A stretch of 64,000 nt of DNA, taken from the NCBI RefSeq assembly GCF_005860805.1, contig NZ_VCEJ01000002.1, forward strand, positions 310,001 through 374,000, in the 5' to 3' direction. Under the pieces are notes generated by a model. The model searched no databases. It was not told where the DNA came from and saw nothing but the letters and a program-made list of their open reading frames with translations. The DNA comes from Dyadobacter luticola (GTDB lineage Bacteria > Bacteroidota > Bacteroidia > Cytophagales > Spirosomataceae). The translations under genes were made by a program, and so were the position numbers. Every line of letters begins with the position of its first letter. The stretch's first letter is position 1. Positions 1 through 8,394 of the stretch are shown piece after piece.

Positions 1-60
1 TGTTTAACATTCCCTGGCAGAATACATAATTGTTAAGATTAATCAACAAACATACAGATC

Positions 61-603
61 ATGAAAACCTTAAAATTCAATCTCATCGCATTAACGATCT
101 TCGGATCGGCAGTAGCTTACGGTCAGACTACTACAACGCCTTCATCGTCATCGTCTTCCAGCAGCTCGCCAAGCTCGACTACGACGCAGCCGGCAACAGT
201 TCCAGGAAGCAATCTGCAGCCTTCAACATTGCCGGGAGCTTCTAAACCAGGCAGCACCACAACGCAGCCAGGTAACTCGACGACACCAAATATGAAGACG
301 CAGCCATCAACAGTTCCACCGGGAACCGTGCCTGATAGGTCTACATCGCCGACTACCACTAATCCGGTAACGACGCCAGAATCATCAAACAACGTTCCAA
401 GAACCGGATCACAGTCAACTACGTCGCCAGGAACAGTACCTTCATCAACACTTCCAGGTACTACAACTCCTAACGCAAACGTACCAGCTACAACCACTTA
501 TCCATCGACGACATCGCCTACAAGCACTACACCGTCGACAGCATTGCCAGGAACTTCTACTTCGCCATCGACAACTTCCGGCGGAACGATTCCTAGAAAA
601 TAA
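61..603 (+). CDS. Exported Ser/Thr/Pro-rich low-complexity protein
   Basis: I recognise no family. The first ~21 residues form a signal peptide ending at AYGQ, so the product is exported. The rest is almost only Thr, Ser and Pro, with a poly-Ser stretch near residues 28-40 and degenerate TVPG/TLPG units through to the C-terminus. There is no Cys and almost no charge or aromatic residue, so it should be disordered, like a mucin or a linker. The ATG follows an AT-rich leader and the gene stands alone, closed by a hairpin terminator. An opposite-strand frame is open over the same stretch, but that follows from the biased composition. Certain: exported and low complexity. Unknown: function, and whether the hydroxyl residues are glycosylated. 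Confidence 0.75.
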   Translation: MKTLKFNLIALTIFGSAVAYGQTTTTPSSSSSSSSSPSSTTTQPATVPGSNLQPSTLPGASKPGSTTTQPGNSTTPNMKTQPSTVPPGTVPDRSTSPTTTNPVTTPESSNNVPRTGSQSTTSPGTVPSSTLPGTTTPNANVPATTTYPSTTSPTSTTPSTALPGTSTSPSTTSGGTIPRK

Positions 604-640
604 TTGGATCGGATGTTATTGTAACCAAACTAAATATGAA

Positions 641-671
641 AGCCTGCCAGAGAAATTTGGCAGGCTTTTTT
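641..671 (+). terminator. Rho-independent terminator
   Basis: Nine-base inverted repeat AGCCTGCCA / TGGCAGGCT around a short A/T-rich loop, followed directly by a run of T. It closes the Ser/Thr/Pro-rich gene. Confidence 0.85.
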
Positions 672-823
672 ACATGTAGACCTATTTCGTCCACACAATG
701 TGTAGTAATTCTTCAAATAATCCCTCTTAAAATTCTTTTTGTATAATTATTGACAATTTCGCTTGATGTGGGCAACAAGTCGTAAGTTAGTAGTAGAATC
801 CAAACTGAAATGATCCTGCGTGC

Positions 824-3097
824 ATGAAAATACATTTGCTACTTATTTTTCTGGTCTTTTTTTCAGCGGTGAAAGCCCAGGAGGCCGACCCGATCACACG
901 CATGATTGAAATTGCAAAAATTGAAAAGCGTGCGCATGAAAAGTTGCACCGTGCTGAAAGAACTTCTGCACTGACCAGTGCTTCCCAAAACTTCAATGTT
1001 AACTATTATCGCTGCGAGTGGGAGGTGACGCCTACCGTCCAGTTTATCTCCGGAAAAGTGACCAGCCACTATCAGACTACCGCCGCCGGAAGCAGCATTG
1101 CATTTGACCTCGCAAACAACCTGACGGTTTCTTCGGTAACACAAAGAAATGTAGCCATACCATTCACACAGGGCAATAACACATTGACAATCAACTTTCC
1201 GGTAGCATTCGGAACGGGGGTGAAAGATTCGGTAACTGTGGTTTACGCCGGGCAACCGACAGGTGCAGATGGCTATTTTACGGTTTCGACGCACGGCAGC
1301 GCCGCCGCGGCCAAGCCGGTTTTGTGGACGTTGAGCGAGCCTTTTGGTAGCCGTGAATGGTGGCCGTGTAAAAATGGCCTGGACGACAAAGCCGATTCCA
1401 TCGATGTTTACATCACACATCCATCGGCTTATAAAGGTGTGGCAAATGGTATACAAGTATCACAAACCAATATTGCGGGCAGCAAAACAGTCACGCACTG
1501 GAAACACCGCTATCCGATTGCTTCCTACCTGGTGAGCCTGGCTGTTGCCGACTATACGGTACTCAACAATTCCGTAATGGTAGGGGCCGACAACATTGCA
1601 ATGCAGACATTCTGCTATGCCGATGGGCTGGCAAATTTTACAAATGGCGCGAACATCGCCATGGATGCCATTTCACTGTTTAGCGCCCAATTTGGCACAT
1701 ATCCGTTCAAAAATGAAAAATATGGCCACGTGCAGTTTGATGGCGGCGGCGGGATGGAGCACCAGACAAATTCTTTTATGACCTCGATGGACCAGGGATT
1801 GATCTCACATGAATTGGGGCATCAGTGGTTTGGCGATAAGGTAACGTGCGCCAGTTGGGAGGATATCTGGCTGAATGAAGGTTTTGCCACACATTTACAA
1901 TATATGTATTCGGAGTACAAGCAGCCGCAGAATACGACCTCCAACCGTACTGCGGTAGTCAATTTCATTACTTCGGCGCCGGACGGCTCGGTGCGGGTGG
2001 ATAATGTGAATGATATCAACCGGATTTTCGATAACCGGCTCAGTTATTACAAAGGCTCGTATCTGCTGTATATGCTGAGGTGGATTTTGAGTGATAATGT
2101 GTTTAAAACCGCGATCAATAATTATCTGAATGATCCTGCGCTGGCCTATGGTTACGCTACTACGGCAAATCTGAAAAGTCACCTGGAAGCGGCCAGCGGC
2201 AGAAACCTTACCTATTTTTTCGATCAGTGGTATACGGGACAGGGATATCCTTCCTACCAGGTTCAATGGTATCCGGTGGGCAACAAGGTGCAGATTAAAC
2301 TTAGCCAGACTACTTCCCACCCGTCCGTGAGCTTTTTCCGTCTGCCTGTGCCGCTTTTGTTCCGAAATACAGTCACCAATGAGCAAAAGCTGGTTACGCT
2401 TAATCATACTTTCAGCGGACAAATGTTCAGCGAGGAACTTGGTTTTGTTCCGAATACTGTCATTTTTGATCCCTCGGTGTGGCTGGTTACCCGAAACAAT
2501 ACGATTACTAAAGAGTCGGGGCCGCTGCCAGTAACATTTGTTTCTTTCCAGGCTGAATGTGCGGGAAATGGGGTGACATTGAAATGGGAAACTTCGGAAG
2601 AAACCGGCGCCGATCGTTTCGAAATCCAGAAAAGTGCGGATGCAGCCAACTGGGAAAACATTGGTACTGTGAAAGCTGTGGGTGATTCAAAGGTTTTAAA
2701 CAAATATGAATTCACACATCCGGCCCCTGGTGCGCAGCGGAGCTATTACAGATTACTGGAAGTCGATGTGGACGGGACAAAACAGTACACCCGGATTATC
2801 GCCAGCTCGTGCATCGTGCTGGGTGCCGAAAGTCAGCCAGACTGTTTGCATGTGACCATTAAACCCAATCCGGTTAAAAACCGCCTCATTTTTGATGCAG
2901 ATAATCCCGGTAGCGGAAATTTGCAGGCTGCGATTTTTACGGTGAGCGGCGCACAGCCAAGTGCAGGTCTGAAAAACATACTCGTCAGGGCTAAAAACGA
3001 CATTGATATTTCTTCGCTGCCCTCGGGTTTATACCTGCTGGTGCTGTCAACCGATGATCAGAAACCTGTTCAAACCGTCCGGTTTTTAAAGGAATAA
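824..3097 (+). CDS. M1 family metallopeptidase with T9SS C-terminal sorting domain
   Basis: Zinc aminopeptidase of the gluzincin (M1) family, probably removing N-terminal residues from peptides outside the cell. A signal peptide (residues 1-18, ending VKAQ) is followed by the M1 N-terminal beta domain. The catalytic domain has HELGH at 329-333 and the third zinc ligand E352 in WLNEGFA. The exopeptidase signature reads GGMEH (E312, H313) where classical M1 enzymes have GAMEN. The last ~80 residues (from IKPNPVKN) resemble a type A Por/T9SS sorting domain, so export by the type IX system and surface anchoring or release are expected. At 757 residues it is longer than the catalytic core because of a C-terminal beta domain. 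It is a single gene between a terminator and the ThuA gene. Family is sure, substrate unknown. Confidence 0.92.
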   Translation: MKIHLLLIFLVFFSAVKAQEADPITRMIEIAKIEKRAHEKLHRAERTSALTSASQNFNVNYYRCEWEVTPTVQFISGKVTSHYQTTAAGSSIAFDLANNLTVSSVTQRNVAIPFTQGNNTLTINFPVAFGTGVKDSVTVVYAGQPTGADGYFTVSTHGSAAAAKPVLWTLSEPFGSREWWPCKNGLDDKADSIDVYITHPSAYKGVANGIQVSQTNIAGSKTVTHWKHRYPIASYLVSLAVADYTVLNNSVMVGADNIAMQTFCYADGLANFTNGANIAMDAISLFSAQFGTYPFKNEKYGHVQFDGGGGMEHQTNSFMTSMDQGLISHELGHQWFGDKVTCASWEDIWLNEGFATHLQYMYSEYKQPQNTTSNRTAVVNFITSAPDGSVRVDNVNDINRIFDNRLSYYKGSYLLYMLRWILSDNVFKTAINNYLNDPALAYGYATTANLKSHLEAASGRNLTYFFDQWYTGQGYPSYQVQWYPVGNKVQIKLSQTTSHPSVSFFRLPVPLLFRNTVTNEQKLVTLNHTFSGQMFSEELGFVPNTVIFDPSVWLVTRNNTITKESGPLPVTFVSFQAECAGNGVTLKWETSEETGADRFEIQKSADAANWENIGTVKAVGDSKVLNKYEFTHPAPGAQRSYYRLLEVDVDGTKQYTRIIASSCIVLGAESQPDCLHVTIKPNPVKNRLIFDADNPGSGNLQAAIFTVSGAQPSAGLKNILVRAKNDIDISSLPSGLYLLVLSTDDQKPVQTVRFLKE

Positions 3098-3196
3098 GTC
3101 TAAAGCCGCAGCCCTGTTTTGGCTTGATTTTTATGTATATGTGGGAATCATGTTTGATATAAGGTTACTTATTTTCAAAACTAGAACCTGCGGACC

Positions 3197-4099
3197 ATGA
3201 AAAGGATTGTGCTGATATTCATTGTATTGCTTGCTGTTTTTACATTCAAATCATTTGCCCAGAAGATAGAAAAAGTAGCGGGCGGAAAGAAAAAGATTGT
3301 TTTCATAGCAGGCCCGGACAGTCACGGGAAAGGTGATCACGAGCACAAAGGAGGCTGTACTTTGCTGGCAAAAGCGATCAATGATAGCGTTCCAAATGCG
3401 GAGGCGATCGTTTTTGACGGCGGCTGGCCAAAGGATATCAGCATCCTGGACGATGCCGACGCAATTGTTATGTATGCCGACGGCGGCGACAGTCATATGG
3501 TGATTCCGCATTTGGCCGAAATGGATAAGCTCATGCAAAAAGGCGTCGGGTTGGTGGTGTTGCATTTCGCGCTGGAAGTGCCGCAGGGCGAAGCTGGAAA
3601 CGATTTTAAAAAGTGGATAGGAGGGTATTTTGAAATCAACTGGTCGGTAAATCCTTCCTGGGAGCCGAATTTCGCCAGTTTTCCCGTTCATCCCGTTTCC
3701 CGCGGACTGAAACCATTTGCGGTGGAGGATGAATGGTACTACCACATGCGGTTCACGGAAGATGAAAAAAACATCACGCCGATCTTACAAGCATTACCTC
3801 CCGAAAAAACATTGAACCGGCCCGAAGGCACACATTCCAGTAACCCGGCAGTGCGGGAAGCCGTGATTACCAAAAAGCAGCCGCAAACTTTGGCCTGGAC
3901 TTACGAGCGTCCCGACGGAGGTCGCGGATTCGGATATTCCGGCGGACATGCGCATAAAAATTGGAAGAATGATAACATTAGAAAACTCGTACTTAACGCA
4001 ATTTCCTGGTCGGCCAAAATCGACATTCCCGACGGCGGAATTCCGTCAGCTACACCCACCGATGCCGAGTTGAATGCACTCACAAAACGCATTAATTAG
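3197..4099 (+). CDS. ThuA-like domain protein, exported
   Basis: Member of the ThuA family, which has a class I glutamine-amidotransferase-like fold and is often found in carbohydrate-use loci of Bacteroidetes and Planctomycetes. Residues 1-22 form a signal peptide ending SFAQ. The rest (about 33-275) is one ThuA domain, including GPDSHGKGDHEH near the start, VVLHFALEVP in the middle and the late GYSGGHAHKNW segment typical of the family. Its length of 300 residues is usual. It precedes the PstS-like, SusC/SusD and sulfatase genes on the same strand, so a role in the same glycan locus is plausible. The biochemical activity of such exported ThuA proteins is not established. Confidence 0.88.
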   Translation: MKRIVLIFIVLLAVFTFKSFAQKIEKVAGGKKKIVFIAGPDSHGKGDHEHKGGCTLLAKAINDSVPNAEAIVFDGGWPKDISILDDADAIVMYADGGDSHMVIPHLAEMDKLMQKGVGLVVLHFALEVPQGEAGNDFKKWIGGYFEINWSVNPSWEPNFASFPVHPVSRGLKPFAVEDEWYYHMRFTEDEKNITPILQALPPEKTLNRPEGTHSSNPAVREAVITKKQPQTLAWTYERPDGGRGFGYSGGHAHKNWKNDNIRKLVLNAISWSAKIDIPDGGIPSATPTDAELNALTKRIN

Positions 4100-4237
4100 A
4101 TTTGAAAAGCGCATTTCATTGAATTTAAAGAAACTTCTTGCTATTTAAATTTCTTTAAATTTACTTTGTCTATCAAATTAGTAGATTTCTCTTTGTTAAC
4201 CACCAGCATAAGAGAATTAACAAAATCATTTTCACTG

Positions 4238-5224
4238 ATGAAATCGATGGATGTTTATTCGTCGCAAGGAAAACTTGCGTCCAGGGTGGTTAACTTTTCT
4301 TCGCGCCGGATTTTATTTCTGGCACTTGTATTCACGTTATTTTCCGGCCGCGCGTTTTCACAGGAGACCGCCGACAACAAAGTCATTATCACCGGCGTAC
4401 GGTTTGCGTACCCGCTGGTAGAAAAATGGATCAAAGACTACACGGCTGCAAATCCAAAGGCGCAAATTGTGATCGAAACGCGGACGATCACCGACCCGCA
4501 AAAATATGACCTGCTGATCGAAGCTTATGAACAGGAAAAAGCAGTGAAAGACTCGCGTGAGTACATTTCGGTTGGGAGATATGCCCTGCTGCCGGTCGCA
4601 AATTCTAAGTCGAACTTTGCGAAGGAATATGCTGATAAAGGCCTGACAGAGAAGACTTACAAGCAGATTTTCTTTCACGACATTTATGCTGAAAAAGACA
4701 AATCACTTCCCCAGGATTACACCATTTACACCCGCCTCCAAAAAGCCGGCGCACCGCTGACATTCGCTAAATATTTCGGTTACGAGCAGCAGCAAATCAA
4801 GGGAAAGGCCATTGCAGGTGCCGACGAGCATTTGATTAAAGCGCTTTTAAAAGATGAAACCGGCATCAGCTACACCACGCCCGGCCTGGCGTATGATCTT
4901 CAAACCAGAAAACCACTGGACGGAATCACCATTATTCCTGTCGATCTGGACGGAAACGGCCGCGTTTCCAAAGAAGAAAAATCACTCGGCGACCTGGATC
5001 AGGTGCTGACAAGTCTGGAAGCGGAGAAAATCAAGAATGTGCCGATTGAATATGTCCATTTCTCGATCGACAAACACAATTCTAACCCGGAAGCCAAGAA
5101 ATTCCTGCTTTGGGTGGCTGCCAATGCAGAGAAGGATCTGCGCCAGTTTGGTTATCTGAAACCTGATGCTAAGAGATTGGAGCAGGAAAAAGAAAAGCTG
5201 GAAAGGTTCGCTGCTGTAAAATAA
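4238..5224 (+). CDS. PstS-like periplasmic substrate-binding protein with EF-hand loop
   Basis: Resembles periplasmic binding proteins of the phosphate (PstS-like) type. From this ATG an N-terminal region of ~26 residues leads into a hydrophobic signal segment ending AFSQ, then a binding-protein fold of ~300 residues. I chose ATG 4238 (4247 is also possible) because the only upstream candidate, TTG 4166, lies in AT-rich, promoter-like DNA. Residues 236-247 (nt 4943-4978) match an EF-hand/dockerin calcium loop: Asp, Asp and Asn at positions 1, 3 and 5, Gly at 6, Glu at 12. No Pst permease or ATPase is nearby. The SusC gene follows after 111 bp. The assignment rests on overall resemblance, and the ligand is unknown. 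Confidence 0.65.
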   Translation: MKSMDVYSSQGKLASRVVNFSSRRILFLALVFTLFSGRAFSQETADNKVIITGVRFAYPLVEKWIKDYTAANPKAQIVIETRTITDPQKYDLLIEAYEQEKAVKDSREYISVGRYALLPVANSKSNFAKEYADKGLTEKTYKQIFFHDIYAEKDKSLPQDYTIYTRLQKAGAPLTFAKYFGYEQQQIKGKAIAGADEHLIKALLKDETGISYTTPGLAYDLQTRKPLDGITIIPVDLDGNGRVSKEEKSLGDLDQVLTSLEAEKIKNVPIEYVHFSIDKHNSNPEAKKFLLWVAANAEKDLRQFGYLKPDAKRLEQEKEKLERFAAVK

Positions 5225-5247
5225 TCCGAGCTTACGTATAGCGTGTG

Positions 5248-5269
5248 CCGTCAACTTGCATGTTGGCGG
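5248..5269 (+). other. Hairpin in the susC upstream region
   Basis: Eight-base inverted repeat CCGTCAAC / GTTGGCGG (one G-T pair) around a six-base loop, in the 111 bp between the binding-protein gene and susC. No T-run follows, so it is not a standard terminator. It could be leader RNA structure or an mRNA 3' stabiliser. Confidence 0.4.
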
Positions 5270-5335
5270 CGGAAGAATTCTTGTGCCCTTCTTAAATTCC
5301 CAACAACCACCATTTTTCAACCTGCTTACATTTGA

Positions 5336-8300
5336 ATGAAAAAGTACGTGTACCTCACGGTCCTCCTTGCCTTGTTTTTAACATCGGCAAAGGCGCAGGA
5401 AGTAGTGACCGGAATTGTAAAAGACGCCTCGGGGCAGACCATCCCGGGCGCAACCATTATCCTCAAAGGAACTTCCAAATATGCCGCCAGTGATGTAGAC
5501 GGAAAGTTTAGCATTGCCGCTCCGAAAGATTTTCCATTTACCCTGCAAGTCAACATTACTGGCTACCAACAGAAGGAGATCGATATTTATGAATTGTCGG
5601 AAGAACCTGCGGAAATTACCTTGAAAACCGCGAATGTGCTCGATGAAGTAGTCGTGATCGGGTATGGTACGCAGAAGAAAGGTGACCTTACCGGCTCCGT
5701 ATCTTCTGTGCCGCAACTCGTTCTGAAACAGCCGATCAGCTCCTTTGACCGCGCACTGCAAGGTGCAGCGGCAGGTGTGCAGGTGACGCAGACTTCGGGC
5801 CAGCCGGGCGCGGCGGTGAGCATCCGCATACGTGGGGGAAATTCGATTACGGGTGGGAATGAGCCACTTTATGTCATTGACGGATTTCCGGTTTATAATA
5901 GTAACGCCGATGCCAGCGCGGGCGTGACTGCCGGGCCGAGCATTAATGCATTATCCAGCCTGAATCCAAGTGATATTGAGTCGATTGAAGTTTTAAAAGA
6001 TGCTTCTGCGACGGCGATTTATGGTTCGCGCGGCGCAAATGGCGTGGTTTTGATTACCACCAAAAAAGGAAAGGCCGGACAAAATACTTTGACTTACGAC
6101 GCTTACTACGGCACGCAAAAAGTACTGAAACGGGTGGACGTGATGACCAGCGCGAAAGATTGGGCGGTCCTAAAAAACGAAGCCCGCGCCAATTCCGGCA
6201 AAGCGCCATATTATACTCAGGATCAGATCAATGCATTGGGTGAAGGTACAGACTGGCAGGACGAAGCATTCCGCTCGGCAAGTATCCAGAACCACCAGAT
6301 TTCCCTGACCGGCGGCGACGACCGCACGCGGTATGCGATTTCAGGTAATTATTTCAAACAAAATGGTGTACTGCTCAACACCGATTTCGAAAGATACTCG
6401 GGACGGATCAACCTTGATCGCGATTTTTCTTCCAAATTTAAAGTAGGGGTTAATTTAACTGCCAGCAAAATCAGCTCCCAAGTGGCGAATGATGGCATTG
6501 TAAACGCATTGCTCTCCATGCCGCCGACCGTAAATGTGCGCGACGCCTCGGGAAAGTATACCTATCAAAGTGAATTCGAAACGCCGCTGGGCAACCCTAT
6601 CGCGACTTTGGAAAAAGAAATTAACAAAACGACCACGTACCGGATGCTGGGGAATGTGTATGGCGAATACACATTTTTCGACGGGCTGGTGGCGAAAGTT
6701 TCCTTCGGCGCGGACATCTTGAACAACAAACAAAACCGCTACATTCCTTCGGACATTTACCAGGGCGCCAACTCTAACCCGACCGGAAAGGCTTACGTAG
6801 GCTCCAAATTTGCCAACACCTGGCTGAATGAGAACACATTAAGTTACTCGAAAACATTCAATCAAAAACATTCGATCAGCGTGGTGGCTGGGTACACACA
6901 GCAGGCATTTTCAGTGGAAAGTGCGATTGCAGGTTCGCAGGCTTTTGTCACGGATCAGTTGACTTACAATGATTTAGGTAGCGGGTCGGTGTACACGCAG
7001 CCCACTTCCGGCTCTTCTTCCTGGGCATTAAATTCCTATTTGGGCAGGATCAACTATTCTTTTGACCAAAAATACATTGTGACCATCAGCGGCCGCGCGG
7101 ACGGTTCCTCACGGTTTGGAAAAGACAACAAATGGGGCTACTTCCCCTCTGCCGCAGTGGCCTGGAATGTTTCGCGGGAAGATTTTCTATCATCGTTCAA
7201 AACGATCAGCAACCTGAAATTGCGCCTGAGCGCCGGAATCACAGGTAATCAGGAAATCGGGCAGTATTTGTCGCTGGCTACATTGGGCTCTAACACCTAT
7301 TTCTTTGGTGGGCAGACTTACATTGGTTTCGCGCCAAACCGCATCGCAAACCCGAATCTGGGCTGGGAAACGACCGCGCAGTACGACGGCGGTATCGACT
7401 TATCCCTGTATAAAAACCGCATCAATTTCGTTTTTGACGCTTATTACAAGAAAACGACCAACCTGCTGCTGAATGTGCCGCTTCCGTACACGACCGGGCA
7501 GAGCACATCCTTGCAGAATTATGGTTCAGTAGAAAACAAGGGAATTGAGCTGGGGATCAATACTGAGAATGTAACCGGCTTGTTGTCATGGAATACCAAT
7601 TTTGTTTTTTCTGTGAACCGCAACAAGGTTTTGACTTTGGGCGATGGCGCGGACTACATTATCTCCGGTGCCAACATTGCCAAAGTGGGCCAGCCGCTGG
7701 GATCTTTTTATGGATATAAAACAAATGGTTTGTTCCAGAGCGGCGACGATATTGCCAATCTGCCAACAATCAACCCGGCCACAACCAAACCCGGCGACCG
7801 GCGATATGTGGACATTAACGGTGACAACAAAATCACCCAGGCCGACGATCGCACATTAATCGGAAATGCCCAGCCAAAGTTCCAGGGCGGGATTACGAAC
7901 ACTTTGTCCTTCCTGAATTTTGACCTGAGCGTGTTCCTGCAAGGTAGCTATGGTAACAAACTTTTCAATCAGAACAGACAACAACTCGAACTCTTGACGG
8001 GTCAGCAGAATGCGTCGGTGGCGGCATACGATCGCTGGACGCCTGAAAATCCGGGCAATGAAGTGCAGCGTGCATTTGAAGATCCTGCCCCGGTGAATAC
8101 CAGCCGGTATGTGGAGGATGCGTCTTATCTGCGGCTCAAAAACATTACGCTGGGCTACAACCTGCCGAAGAGCATCACCTCGAAAATCCATTCGAGCCAA
8201 ATCAAAGTGTATATCTCCGCTGCCAACCTGGCTACCTGGACGAAATACACCGGTTTTGATCCCGAAGTGAGCCGCAACGAGCAGAGCACATTGGGCCAGG

Positions 8301-8365
8301 GAATCGACTACAGCGTGTATCCTTCTTCCAAATCATTTCTGGCAGGTTTGAGCATTTCATTTTAA
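5336..8365 (+). CDS. SusC/RagA-type TonB-linked outer membrane protein
   Basis: Outer-membrane TonB-dependent transporter that, with a SusD partner, imports glycans or other large nutrients. A signal peptide (1-20, ending AKAQ) is followed by a carboxypeptidase-regulatory-like beta domain (~23-97, starting VVTGIVKD). The SusC signature VVVIGYGTQKK comes next, then the plug (~115-225, with SIRIRGGNS and ATAIYGSRGANGVV) and a ~750-residue beta barrel ending in the outer-membrane signal LSISF. At 1009 residues it is full length. The susD gene starts 29 bp downstream, so the two form a unit. No extracytoplasmic sigma/anti-sigma pair or hybrid sensor is adjacent. Nearby sulfatases suggest a sulfated substrate, which is inference. 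Confidence 0.95.
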   Translation: MKKYVYLTVLLALFLTSAKAQEVVTGIVKDASGQTIPGATIILKGTSKYAASDVDGKFSIAAPKDFPFTLQVNITGYQQKEIDIYELSEEPAEITLKTANVLDEVVVIGYGTQKKGDLTGSVSSVPQLVLKQPISSFDRALQGAAAGVQVTQTSGQPGAAVSIRIRGGNSITGGNEPLYVIDGFPVYNSNADASAGVTAGPSINALSSLNPSDIESIEVLKDASATAIYGSRGANGVVLITTKKGKAGQNTLTYDAYYGTQKVLKRVDVMTSAKDWAVLKNEARANSGKAPYYTQDQINALGEGTDWQDEAFRSASIQNHQISLTGGDDRTRYAISGNYFKQNGVLLNTDFERYSGRINLDRDFSSKFKVGVNLTASKISSQVANDGIVNALLSMPPTVNVRDASGKYTYQSEFETPLGNPIATLEKEINKTTTYRMLGNVYGEYTFFDGLVAKVSFGADILNNKQNRYIPSDIYQGANSNPTGKAYVGSKFANTWLNENTLSYSKTFNQKHSISVVAGYTQQAFSVESAIAGSQAFVTDQLTYNDLGSGSVYTQPTSGSSSWALNSYLGRINYSFDQKYIVTISGRADGSSRFGKDNKWGYFPSAAVAWNVSREDFLSSFKTISNLKLRLSAGITGNQEIGQYLSLATLGSNTYFFGGQTYIGFAPNRIANPNLGWETTAQYDGGIDLSLYKNRINFVFDAYYKKTTNLLLNVPLPYTTGQSTSLQNYGSVENKGIELGINTENVTGLLSWNTNFVFSVNRNKVLTLGDGADYIISGANIAKVGQPLGSFYGYKTNGLFQSGDDIANLPTINPATTKPGDRRYVDINGDNKITQADDRTLIGNAQPKFQGGITNTLSFLNFDLSVFLQGSYGNKLFNQNRQQLELLTGQQNASVAAYDRWTPENPGNEVQRAFEDPAPVNTSRYVEDASYLRLKNITLGYNLPKSITSKIHSSQIKVYISAANLATWTKYTGFDPEVSRNEQSTLGQGIDYSVYPSSKSFLAGLSISF

Positions 8366-8394
8366 GGTTAAGGCCTGATCTAACATTGAAAATC

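Noticed and set aside
123..497. Opposite-strand frame over the Ser/Thr/Pro-rich gene
   Set aside because: Valine/glycine-rich product follows from complementing Thr/Pro codons; no start signals or family resemblance.
863..1456. Minus-strand frame of ~197 residues inside the M1 peptidase gene
   Set aside because: Shadow of a clearly coding gene on the plus strand.
4166..4237. Upstream TTG start for the PstS-like gene
   Set aside because: The 24 extra residues lie in AT-rich, promoter-like DNA and precede two good ATG codons.
5327..5334. TACATTTG before susC, matching the -7 consensus
   Set aside because: It ends 1 bp before the ATG of a clear signal peptide, so transcription would start inside the coding region.
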